Shown here in pieces: positions 42,131 through 50,728 of a stretch of 64,000 bases of DNA; within the stretch, counting starts at the first letter, position 1; every line of letters begins with the position of its first letter. The notes under the pieces are model-generated. The model was not told the origin of the DNA, made no database searches, and worked only from the letters and a program-made list of their open reading frames with translations. The stretch spans positions 124,001 to 188,000 of the forward strand of contig NZ_JAVIFW010000013.1 of assembly GCF_031157275.1 (NCBI RefSeq). Direction: 5' to 3'. The DNA comes from Streptomyces sp. LHD-70. GTDB taxonomy: Bacteria; Actinomycetota; Actinomycetes; Streptomycetales; Streptomycetaceae. A program made the position numbers and the translations under genes.

Positions 42131-44967
42131 AGATCACGTACCTGTTGACCTGGGGCGACGAGATGGGCGGCACCGAACTCGCCGTCTACACCCAGGCCAG
42201 GCACCTCGCCGTGCGCCATGAGGTGGAGGTGCTGTCGGTCTTCCGGACGCGTCCCGAGCCGTTCTTCCCCGAGGCCCGCGAACTGCCCGTGCGCTACCTG
42301 GTGGACCGGACGGCGAGCCCCGAGCGGCCGGTCCGCGAGTCCCGCCTGGACGATGAGACCTGCCGTACCTTGGCCACGCTGCCCAGCGAACTGGTCGAGC
42401 CCGCCTGGGAGTCGGCGTTCGACCGCCTCTCGGACATCGAACTGGCGGCGGCGCTTCCCGTCCTCGACACAGACGTACTGGTGACGACCTCCCCGGCGCT
42501 GATGGCCGCCGCGGTGACACACGCACCGGCCCGAGTGGTGACGGTGCACCAGGAGCACCGCCCCTCGCAGCGCCGCGACGCCTCCGTCGAGCCGCTGCTC
42601 CGCCACGGCCCCCGGCTCGACGCCCTGGTCACGCTGACCGAGCGCACCCGCCTGTGGCTGGCCGAGTCCCTGGGCACGAGCGCACCCGAGCTCGCGGTGA
42701 TCCCCAACGCCGTCCCGGACGGGTTCCGGCCGAGCGCCGACGGCGAGGGCCGGGTGATCGTGACGGCCGCGCGGCTGGCCGGGGAGAAGCGCGTCGACCA
42801 CGCGGTCCGCGCGTTCGCCCGGATCGCCGACGCCCACCCCGACTGGACCCTGCGGATCTTCGGCAGCGGCCGCCTTGAGCAGGAGCTGCGCCGCCTGATC
42901 GACGGTTCGGGTCTCCAGGACCGGATCGAACTCCTCGGCCCCTGCCGGGACATGGCCGCCGAGTGGGCCAAGGCGGGCCTGAGCGTGCTGACCTCCGACC
43001 ACAACGAGGCGTTCCCGCTGGTCCTCCTGGATGCCCTGGCGGCCGGGGTCCCGGTGGTCGCGTACGACGTACTGACCGGGCCCGCCGAGATCGTCCGGCA
43101 CCAGGTCGACGGGCTGCTCGTGCCGCCGGGCGACATCGACTCGCTCGCCGCCGCGCTGAGCGCCCTGATGGGTGACCCGGAGACCCGCAACGGCTATGGG
43201 ATCGCCGCGCGCCGGGGCGTGTACGGACGGTTTTCCTCCGTCCGGGTCACCGGCCTCTGGGAGGAGCTGTACACCCGGCTCGTGGCCCGCCGCGACCGTC
43301 CCGAGCGGCTCGCCGAGCGGGCCGACCGGGTCGCCGCCGCGATCGGTTCGGGCGGCGGCGTCTTCCGCGCCACCGCCCCGTACGCGCTCAGCGCCCCGCC
43401 GTCCCCCGACGAGTCCGCCCGCGAGAACGAGATCCTCGAATGCGGAGCCGCCAAGCGCCTCGTCCGCTCCGCGGGCCGTCTCGCCGAGCAGCGGGACGAC
43501 CTGACGCTGCCCGCCGCCGTCGACCGGAACCTCGAACTCGCCGCGTCCGCCCTGGAGTCGTACGCCGTCCCGTATGTGCTGGTGCGCACGGGCGCGACGA
43601 CGCACACGCTCGCCGTGGACGCCGACCACCGCGGCCTCGCCCTGAAGGCCCTGGCCGAGGCCGCGTCCGGCGAGGCGGTCTACGCGGAGCCGCTCGGGCC
43701 GCGCGGCGCCGCCCCCGGCCCGGTGCTCGCCGAACGCCTGGACGCGGTGGGCGAGGTCGCCGGGGTGAAGGTCTTCCGGCCGGTCACCACGTCCACGCTG
43801 TCCCTGCGGTACGGGGCGGGGCAGGCCTGCACGGTGGCGTTCTGGACCAGGGAGCCGAGGGGGCTCGGTGGGCCGGGACAGCGGGAGGGCGGGCCGTGGC
43901 GCGCGCCGTTCGGCTCGACCCTGGCGGGCGCGGAGCTGCCGGACCTGCGGCCCTCGGCGGAGCTGACCGTCGCCGGGCGCCGCTACCCCACCCTCCAGGT
44001 CTTCGCCGAGCGCCTGACGCGGGACGTCGACTTCCCCGTCGACGCCGTCTACACCTGGGTGGACGACTCCGACCCGCACTGGCGGGCCCGGCGGGACGCG
44101 GCGCGCGGGTCGGCCGACGAGTCGGCGGACAACGGCGCGGTGCGCTTCCGCGACCGCGACGAACTCCGTTACTCGCTGCGGTCGTTGGCGCAGTACGCCC
44201 CGTGGATCCGGCACGTCTGGCTGGTGACGGCGGGCCAGCGCCCGAGCTGGCTGGCCCCCGGCCACCCGGGCCTGACGGTGGTCGACCACGAGGAACTCTT
44301 CCCGGCCCCGGAGACGAGCCTCCCCACCTTCAACTCGCACGCCATCGAGGCCCAACTGCACCGCATCGAGGGCCTGTCGGAGCACTTCCTGTACTTCAAC
44401 GACGACATGTTCCTCGGCCGCCCCACCACCCCCGACACGTTCTTCCTCAGCTCGGGCCTGCCCCGCGTCCACTGGTCCGCGGCGAACGTGCCCCCGGCGG
44501 GTCCCGCCCCGGACGACGAGGGCTACCTGGCGGCGGCGAAGAACAACCGCGCGCTGCTCCGCCGCGACTTCGGCCGCACCCTCACCCACGGCCTCCTGCA
44601 CGCCCCGTACGCCCTGCGCCGCAGCATCCTCGACGAGCTCTCCGAGCGGTACGCGGACGAGCTGGCCGCCACATCCCGCAGCCGCTTCCGCTCCCGCTCC
44701 GACCTGTCCCTGGTGTCGTCCCTGTTCCAGCACTACGCGTATCTGACCGGCCGCGCGGTGCCCGGCGGGATCACGTACGACTTCGTCGACATCGCAGGGC
44801 GGGCGGGGCACGCGCGGCTCGGGCGGGTCCTGCAGAGCCGCGACAAGACCGCGTTCTGCCTCGGCGAGTCCCCGGACGGAACACTCAGCGAGCAGGAGAA
44901 GGCGCTCGCGACGCGGGCCTTCCTGGCGGCGTACTTCCCGGTGCCCTCGCCCTACGAGCGGGCCTGA
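42127..44967 (+). CDS. GT4 glycosyltransferase - Stealth sugar-1-phosphate transferase fusion
   Basis: 946 residues. N-terminal GT4 domain (1-about 410): MKITYLLTWGDEMGGTELAV, ARLAGEKRVDHAVRAF, and HNEAFPLVLLDALAAG, where the second acidic residue of EX7E is Asp. A linker domain (about 440-630) is followed by the four Stealth regions: CR1 DAVYTWVDDSDPHW (about 635), CR2 RFRDRDELRYSLRSL to YFNDDMFLGRPTTPDTFF (about 673-773), CR3 from KNNRALLRRDFGR (about 805), CR4 LQSRDKTAFCLGE (about 902). Stealth enzymes transfer hexose-1-phosphate from nucleotide sugars to make phosphodiester-linked capsules. The fusion could thus add one sugar and one sugar phosphate per cycle. Confidence 0.92.
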   Translation: MKITYLLTWGDEMGGTELAVYTQARHLAVRHEVEVLSVFRTRPEPFFPEARELPVRYLVDRTASPERPVRESRLDDETCRTLATLPSELVEPAWESAFDRLSDIELAAALPVLDTDVLVTTSPALMAAAVTHAPARVVTVHQEHRPSQRRDASVEPLLRHGPRLDALVTLTERTRLWLAESLGTSAPELAVIPNAVPDGFRPSADGEGRVIVTAARLAGEKRVDHAVRAFARIADAHPDWTLRIFGSGRLEQELRRLIDGSGLQDRIELLGPCRDMAAEWAKAGLSVLTSDHNEAFPLVLLDALAAGVPVVAYDVLTGPAEIVRHQVDGLLVPPGDIDSLAAALSALMGDPETRNGYGIAARRGVYGRFSSVRVTGLWEELYTRLVARRDRPERLAERADRVAAAIGSGGGVFRATAPYALSAPPSPDESARENEILECGAAKRLVRSAGRLAEQRDDLTLPAAVDRNLELAASALESYAVPYVLVRTGATTHTLAVDADHRGLALKALAEAASGEAVYAEPLGPRGAAPGPVLAERLDAVGEVAGVKVFRPVTTSTLSLRYGAGQACTVAFWTREPRGLGGPGQREGGPWRAPFGSTLAGAELPDLRPSAELTVAGRRYPTLQVFAERLTRDVDFPVDAVYTWVDDSDPHWRARRDAARGSADESADNGAVRFRDRDELRYSLRSLAQYAPWIRHVWLVTAGQRPSWLAPGHPGLTVVDHEELFPAPETSLPTFNSHAIEAQLHRIEGLSEHFLYFNDDMFLGRPTTPDTFFLSSGLPRVHWSAANVPPAGPAPDDEGYLAAAKNNRALLRRDFGRTLTHGLLHAPYALRRSILDELSERYADELAATSRSRFRSRSDLSLVSSLFQHYAYLTGRAVPGGITYDFVDIAGRAGHARLGRVLQSRDKTAFCLGESPDGTLSEQEKALATRAFLAAYFPVPSPYERA

Positions 44968-47063
44968 TCCCGGGCCAGGAACAGCCGCCGGACGACGCGT
45001 TCGGCGGCGTTCCCGTCGTCGTACGGGCAGAACCGGGCCCGGAACGCCGCGCGCAGCTCGCTCGTCCGGGCCGTGTCCCACGCCTGGGCCTGGAAGAGGA
45101 AGCTCAGCTCCTCCTCGCTGGTGGCGACAGCGCCCGGGGTGTCGCCGGGGTTTCCGGAGAGCAGGTCGAAGTAGGTGCCACGGGCGAGGCGGTAGGCCTG
45201 CCAGTCGGGGGCGTACGTGATGATCGGCCGGTCCAGGCAGGCGTAGTCGAACATCAGCGACGAGTAGTCCGTGACCAGCGCGTCCGCCGCGAGGCAGAGC
45301 TCCTCCACGCACGGGTGCGCGGTCACGTCGAGGAGTTGGGGGTGCTCTTCGAGCCCGGCGCGGGCGCCGTAGAAGTAGTGGGCGCGGACCAGGACGGTGA
45401 CGTCGGGCCCGAGGGCGCGCACGAACCGCGGGAGGTCGAGCCGAGGCTGGAAGCCCTTCTGGTAGTCGCGGTGGGTGGGCGCGTAGAGCAGCACCGTGCG
45501 CCCGCCCTCGACGCCCAGCTCCTTCCGAATCCGGGTGACGTCCTCCGAACTTGCCCTGAAATACCGGTCGTTGCGCGGATACCCCAGTTCGAGCGCCTCG
45601 TACGTGGACGGGTAGACGCGCTCCCAGACCTCCGTGGAGTGCGGGTTCGAGGAGAGGCTGAAGTCCCACTGGTCGGTGTGGTCGAGGACCTTCTGAAAGC
45701 TGATGCCGTGTGTGCCGGCCGGGTAGCGGCGCTGGTCGAGGCCCATCTTCTTCAGCGGGGTGCCGTGGTGGGTCTGCAGATAGACCTGTCCGGGGCGCTT
45801 CACGAAGCCGCCGGGAAAGCTGGAGTTGTTGACGAGGTACGTGGCCCTGGCCATGACCTCCCAGTAGCGCCGCGAGCCCTCGATGACGTACGCGACGCCG
45901 GGCGGGACCTTGTGCCGGTTGCGGCTGCTGACGACCCAGACGCCCCGCACGTGCGGGGCGAGCTCGCGGGCCTTCTCGTGGATCGCGAGGGGATTGCAGG
46001 AGAGCCCGCGGTTCCAGTAGGCCCCGTAGACGGCCAGCTCCGGGTCGAGGGAGCGGTACCGGTCGGTCCGGTACGACACCTTCATGACCTGGGCGCGCAG
46101 CTTCTTCTTGCGCCGCGCGAGGGTCGCACGGGCGGCCCGCACCCGCCCTTCGAGCAGGCCCCGGGCCCGAAAGGCGGCGTACGAACCGGAGAACACGCCA
46201 CCGCCCTCCCCGCAGAGCCGAGCGGCACGACGAAAGAACTCGGCGCGGTCGGCGGGACGGATGCGCTGGGGGTCGTGAAGCACAGCGAGCAGGTGCGCGA
46301 CCACAACGGGAAACAGCCGCGCCGGCACTTTCAGCGCACCCAGCACCGGGGCGCTGTGCCCACCCGTTCCGCCCTGCGGAACGCCTGCCCACAGCGGGGC
46401 AAGGAGCTCCTCGTACCGCTCAATCAAGGCGAAGTGGTGGCGCCCTGCCGTGGCAGCAACCCTCCGCCGCCGCCACCGCACACAAACCCGCTCAAGCCCC
46501 CCGACCCGCTCCCCGGCAAGGAGCACCCCCAACTGCACCGGCACGACATCCTCGTAAGGCTCGACCCCCGGGGTGAACGCCAACCCCTGGCCCGCCCAGA
46601 AGGTGCGCCGGAACACCCGATTCCAAGCCACGCAGGTGACGGCGAGCGGATCGCCGTCCAGCCGGTCCCCGCTCCCCCGCACGCTCTCCCACCAGTCCAT
46701 ACGCTCGTGATCGAAGACGAGCACATCGAGCGCACCGGCACCCAGCTCCCGGTCAATCGCCTCCAGCGCCCCGGGCAGCAGCACGTCGTCCCCGTCAAGG
46801 AACAGCAGGAACTCGCCGCACGCGCGAGCGGCCCCCACGTTGCGCGCACCCCCCGCACCCGCGCGCGCGTCGAGGCGTACGAGTTGCACGCGCGGGTCGC
46901 GCCGCACATACTCCGCGGCGATCGCGGCGGAGGCGTCCGGCGAGCAGTCGTCGACGACGATCAGTTCGAGGTCCGTGAAGCCCTGACTCAGCGTGGACTC
47001 CAGGCATTCGCGCAGGTAGCCCTGGATGCGGTGGACGGGGACGACTACGGAGAAACGGACCAT
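44952..47063 (-). CDS. GT2 - TagF-like fusion (class 1, 'HHGTPLKKMG')
   Basis: 703 residues. The GT2 domain reads FSVVVPVHRIQGYLRECLES with FLDGDDVLLP. The TagF-like domain has catalytic His433 in QTHHGTPLKKMG (HHG rather than WHG), VRAHYFYGAR and VTDYSSLMFDY. Same architecture and order of motifs as the gene at 25918-28209. The start is the ATG giving MVRFSVVVP; an in-frame GTG at 47114 is less likely. It overlaps the convergent GT4-Stealth gene by 16 bases. Expected role: sugar plus polyol- or sugar-phosphate transfer. Confidence 0.85.
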   Translation of the reverse strand: MVRFSVVVPVHRIQGYLRECLESTLSQGFTDLELIVVDDCSPDASAAIAAEYVRRDPRVQLVRLDARAGAGGARNVGAARACGEFLLFLDGDDVLLPGALEAIDRELGAGALDVLVFDHERMDWWESVRGSGDRLDGDPLAVTCVAWNRVFRRTFWAGQGLAFTPGVEPYEDVVPVQLGVLLAGERVGGLERVCVRWRRRRVAATAGRHHFALIERYEELLAPLWAGVPQGGTGGHSAPVLGALKVPARLFPVVVAHLLAVLHDPQRIRPADRAEFFRRAARLCGEGGGVFSGSYAAFRARGLLEGRVRAARATLARRKKKLRAQVMKVSYRTDRYRSLDPELAVYGAYWNRGLSCNPLAIHEKARELAPHVRGVWVVSSRNRHKVPPGVAYVIEGSRRYWEVMARATYLVNNSSFPGGFVKRPGQVYLQTHHGTPLKKMGLDQRRYPAGTHGISFQKVLDHTDQWDFSLSSNPHSTEVWERVYPSTYEALELGYPRNDRYFRASSEDVTRIRKELGVEGGRTVLLYAPTHRDYQKGFQPRLDLPRFVRALGPDVTVLVRAHYFYGARAGLEEHPQLLDVTAHPCVEELCLAADALVTDYSSLMFDYACLDRPIITYAPDWQAYRLARGTYFDLLSGNPGDTPGAVATSEEELSFLFQAQAWDTARTSELRAAFRARFCPYDDGNAAERVVRRLFLARDQARS

Positions 47064-47221
47064 GGGCACCGACCGTAGCCAGGTGCGTACGCCCTGTCGA
47101 AGACCGATGGTCACCCTTTCGGGCGACTTCCGGCAAAAAGATTGACGCGAGGGGGCACATCGGACAAATGCACCGTCATGTCCGGCGGTGTGCTCCGGTG
47201 TCTCGCTGCGAAAGGCCCCTC

Positions 47222-50200
47222 ATGCGATCAGCGCAGCCACGTCTCAGCGTCGTCGTGCCCATCTACAACGTCGAGGACTATCTGGAGGAGTGCCTGCACT
47301 CCGTCGCGCGGCAGACCCTCGCGCCCGAGCACGGCATCGAGGTCGTCCTCGTGGACGACGGCTCCACCGACGGCAGCACCCGCATCGCCCGCGCCTTCGC
47401 GGCGGACGACCCGCGCTTCCGGTACGTCCACCAGGAGAACGCCGGCCTCAGCGCCGCCCGCAACACCGGCGTACGGCACACCTCGCCGGACTCCACGTAT
47501 CTGGCCTTCGTCGACAGCGACGACATCGTGCCGCACGACGCGTACGCGCGGATGCTCGCCAGCCTCGACGGCACCGGCTCCGACTTCGCCACCGGCAACG
47601 TGTGGCGCCTGGGTGAGCGCGGCCGGCAGCAGGCCTGGCAGTACAAGTGGCTCACCAGGGCCGCCCGCCGCACCCACATCACGCGCGACCCCGCCCTGCT
47701 CTCCGACCGGGTCGCCTGGAACAAGGTGTTCCGCAAGGACTTCTGGCTCCGCCACGCCCTCACGTTCCCCGAGGGCAAGCTCTACGAGGACACCCCAGTG
47801 ATGATCCCGGCGCACTTCCTCGCCTCCTCCGTGGACGTGCTGCGCGAGCACGTCTACTACTGGCGCGTCCGGGAGGGCTCGATCACCCGGCGGCGCAGCG
47901 ACGTCAAGGGCGTCACCGACCGCATCGCCGCCTGCCGAGGCGTCAGCGCCTTCCTCGCCGAGCACTTCCCCGAGCAGAAGCGCACGTACGACGTGTCCTG
48001 TCTGCGCGACGACTTCGTGTACTTCCTGGAGGGGCTGCCGATGGGCGGGCCCGAGTACCGCGCCGCCTTCCTCGACGGCGCCGGGGCCTTCCTGGACGAG
48101 GCCGATCCGTCCGTGGTCGCGGACCTGCCGGTCGAGCTGCGCGTCAAGTGGCAGCTGGTGCGCGAGCGGCGCCTCGACGACCTGATCGGCCTGTGGGAGT
48201 GCGAGCAGCACAGCGGGACCGCCTTCCACGTCCGCGGCCGCCTGCGCCGCACCGCCGCCCACCCCACCCCGGCCGGCCCGCCGCTCGCCGTCGACTCCTC
48301 GCTCACCCGCCTGAAGCGCCGCGAACTGCCGGTCGTGGCACGGGTGTCGGAGACCTCCTTCGACGCGCAGGGGCGGCTGCGGATCAGCGGCTACGCGTAC
48401 GTACGGAATCTGGAGGCGGCCCGCCGGGGTCAGACGATCAAGGCCGGGCTGCTCAAGTCCTCGCGGCACAAGGGCAGGCTGCGCACGGTCCCGACCCGGA
48501 CCGTCGCCGCCCCGCGGGCCACCGAGGACTCCGGGCAGCGGCTGCACGACTACGACCTGTCCGGGTTCGAGATGACCCTCGACCCGAAGAGGCTGAAGAC
48601 CAGGGGCCGTTGGCGGCCGGGGAACTGGCAGCTCGGCATCGTCGTCGCCGGTCACGGGCAGCTCCGCCGCGCCGCCGTGCGCGCCGTCGACGGCCCGGCC
48701 GCGCAGTCCGTGGTGCGCGACCTCGGCGACGGCACCCGGCTCGTCCTCGCCTTCAGCAACGGCCGGCTCGTCCTCAAGGTGCAGACGTACGCGGCCCGGA
48801 TCGAGCAGCACGCGCGCGTGGGTGAGGACGTGCTGCTCACCGGGCGGCTGTACGGCGGGCTGCGGCCGACCGGACTGCACCTCAAGCACAAGCACTCCGA
48901 CACCGAGATCACCTGCCCGGTCACCGTCGACGGCACCGACTTCACCGCGCGCGTGCCGCTGCCCGAACTGGAGGCCGTACCGCCCGCCCCGCACCTCGCG
49001 CCCCGCGAGGTCGAACCGCGGCCGGGCGACCGCTGGCAGGCCAACCTGGTGCTCGCCGACGGCTCCCTGAAGTCGGTCGCCGCTCTCACCGACCTGCCGC
49101 CCGGCCGGTACGCGACGGGCGCGGGCCGCGAGCTGTGCACCACCGCCAACGACACCGGGCAGCTGGTGGTCGAGCTGACCCGGCAGCCGATCGCGGACAC
49201 CGTGCTCTGGTCCGACGACGGCGTCCTGGAGGTCGAGGGCAGCCTGGCGGCGGCGAGTTGGGGCGAGACGGAACTGGTGCTGCGGCACAGCGCGCGCGGC
49301 GACGAGGTCACCGTGCCCGTCGAGCGCACCGACGACCGCTTCCGCGCCGCCTTCCCGCCCGCCTCGGTGCACGACGGGCTGCCGCTGCGCGCGGGCCGCT
49401 GGTACGCGTTCCTGCGGGAGACCGCGCCGGGGCCCGACGTGGGCGAGGTGCACGCGCGCGACGGCATGCCGGTGCGGCTGCTCACCTCGCTCTGCGCCGA
49501 ACTGCCCCGCAAGCAGAGCATCGACGGCCGCGAGTACGCCGCCGACCGGCGCTTCGGCGACCGGCTCCTGATCGAATCGGGCCCGGTCCTTCCCCCGGCC
49601 GAGCGGGGCGCGTACCGGCGCGAGCGGCTGCGTACCGAGCACTACGCACGGCAGCGTGAACTCCCGCTCCGGGAGGCGGTGTTGTGGTGCGACGGCGGCT
49701 CGCCGCGGGCCGTCCACGAGGAGCTGGTGCGGCGCGGCGTGGAGATCGACCACCTGTGGGTCACGGACGACGGCCGGACCCGCGTACCGCCCGCCGCGCG
49801 CGGAGTGGAGCGGCACAGCGCCGACTGGTACGAGGCGCTGGCCCGCTGCCGCCGCATCGTCACCGAGGACCACCTGCCCGACTGGTTCGAGCGCCGGGAC
49901 GGCCAGACCGTCGTGCAGACCTGGCACGGCTCCCCGCTCAAGCGCATCGGCACCGACCTCACCGACACGCTCTACGCCGACCACGGCCACCTCGACGCGC
50001 TGCCGCGCCTGTCCGCCCAGTGGAGCGTCCTGGTCACGCCGAACCGGTACGCCATCCCGCACATGACCCGCGCCCTGCACTACGAGGGCGAGATCCTGCA
50101 GGCCGGATCGCCCCGCAACGACCTGTTCTTCGCCGAGGACCGCGAGAAGGTCGCCGACCGCGTCCGCACCGAACTCGGCCTCGACGAGGACCGCCGCATC

Positions 50201-50728
50201 GTCCTGTACGCCCCCACCTACCGCGACCACCTCGCCCACGCGCGCGGCCGATTCCGCTACGAACCCACCCTGGACTCAGCCGAGTTGGAGCGGCAACTGG
50301 GCGCCGACCACACCCTCCTCGTCCGCCGCCACCCGCTCGCCTCCGGCCGTCTCACCGGCGCCCGCGCCCCCTTCGTACGGGACGTGAGCGACCACCCGCA
50401 GCCCGCCGAGCTGCTCCTGGTCGCGGACGTCCTGGTGACCGACTACTCGGCCCTGATGTTCGACTTCGCGCACACCGGGCGGCCGATGCTGTTCCTCACC
50501 CCGGACCTGGAGCACTACCGGGACACCCTGCGCGGCTTCTACGTCGACCTGGAGCGCCGCGCACCCGGACCGCTCCTGCGCACCACCGCCGAACTCGCCG
50601 CAGCCCTCGGCGACTTGGACAGGGTCGCGGACCGGCACGCGGACGCGTACGCCACGTTCCGGCAGGCGTACTGCGACCTCGACGACGGCCGGGCGGCGGG
50701 CCGGGTCGCGGACAGGCTCCTGCGGTGA
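47222..50728 (+). CDS. GT2 - TagF-like fusion, large (class 3, 'WHGSPLKRIG')
   Basis: 1,168 residues from the ATG with GAAAGG six bases before. The GT2 domain is LSVVVPIYNVEDYLEECLHS with FVDSDDIVP and EDTPVMIPAHFL. The long beta-rich middle has paired segments such as LRISGYAYVRN and LVLRHSARGDEV, matching the paralogue at 33392-36919. The TagF-like end has His902 in QTWHGSPLKRIG, VRRHPLASG, and DYSA in place of DYSS (from Asp1074). It overlaps the following membrane-protein gene by GTGA. Confidence 0.87.
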   Translation: MRSAQPRLSVVVPIYNVEDYLEECLHSVARQTLAPEHGIEVVLVDDGSTDGSTRIARAFAADDPRFRYVHQENAGLSAARNTGVRHTSPDSTYLAFVDSDDIVPHDAYARMLASLDGTGSDFATGNVWRLGERGRQQAWQYKWLTRAARRTHITRDPALLSDRVAWNKVFRKDFWLRHALTFPEGKLYEDTPVMIPAHFLASSVDVLREHVYYWRVREGSITRRRSDVKGVTDRIAACRGVSAFLAEHFPEQKRTYDVSCLRDDFVYFLEGLPMGGPEYRAAFLDGAGAFLDEADPSVVADLPVELRVKWQLVRERRLDDLIGLWECEQHSGTAFHVRGRLRRTAAHPTPAGPPLAVDSSLTRLKRRELPVVARVSETSFDAQGRLRISGYAYVRNLEAARRGQTIKAGLLKSSRHKGRLRTVPTRTVAAPRATEDSGQRLHDYDLSGFEMTLDPKRLKTRGRWRPGNWQLGIVVAGHGQLRRAAVRAVDGPAAQSVVRDLGDGTRLVLAFSNGRLVLKVQTYAARIEQHARVGEDVLLTGRLYGGLRPTGLHLKHKHSDTEITCPVTVDGTDFTARVPLPELEAVPPAPHLAPREVEPRPGDRWQANLVLADGSLKSVAALTDLPPGRYATGAGRELCTTANDTGQLVVELTRQPIADTVLWSDDGVLEVEGSLAAASWGETELVLRHSARGDEVTVPVERTDDRFRAAFPPASVHDGLPLRAGRWYAFLRETAPGPDVGEVHARDGMPVRLLTSLCAELPRKQSIDGREYAADRRFGDRLLIESGPVLPPAERGAYRRERLRTEHYARQRELPLREAVLWCDGGSPRAVHEELVRRGVEIDHLWVTDDGRTRVPPAARGVERHSADWYEALARCRRIVTEDHLPDWFERRDGQTVVQTWHGSPLKRIGTDLTDTLYADHGHLDALPRLSAQWSVLVTPNRYAIPHMTRALHYEGEILQAGSPRNDLFFAEDREKVADRVRTELGLDEDRRIVLYAPTYRDHLAHARGRFRYEPTLDSAELERQLGADHTLLVRRHPLASGRLTGARAPFVRDVSDHPQPAELLLVADVLVTDYSALMFDFAHTGRPMLFLTPDLEHYRDTLRGFYVDLERRAPGPLLRTTAELAAALGDLDRVADRHADAYATFRQAYCDLDDGRAAGRVADRLLR

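Noticed and set aside
42031..46392. 1,453-codon minus-strand frame opposite the GT4-Stealth gene
   Set aside because: Shadow in very GC-rich DNA; the opposite strand carries recognisable GT4 and Stealth motifs throughout.
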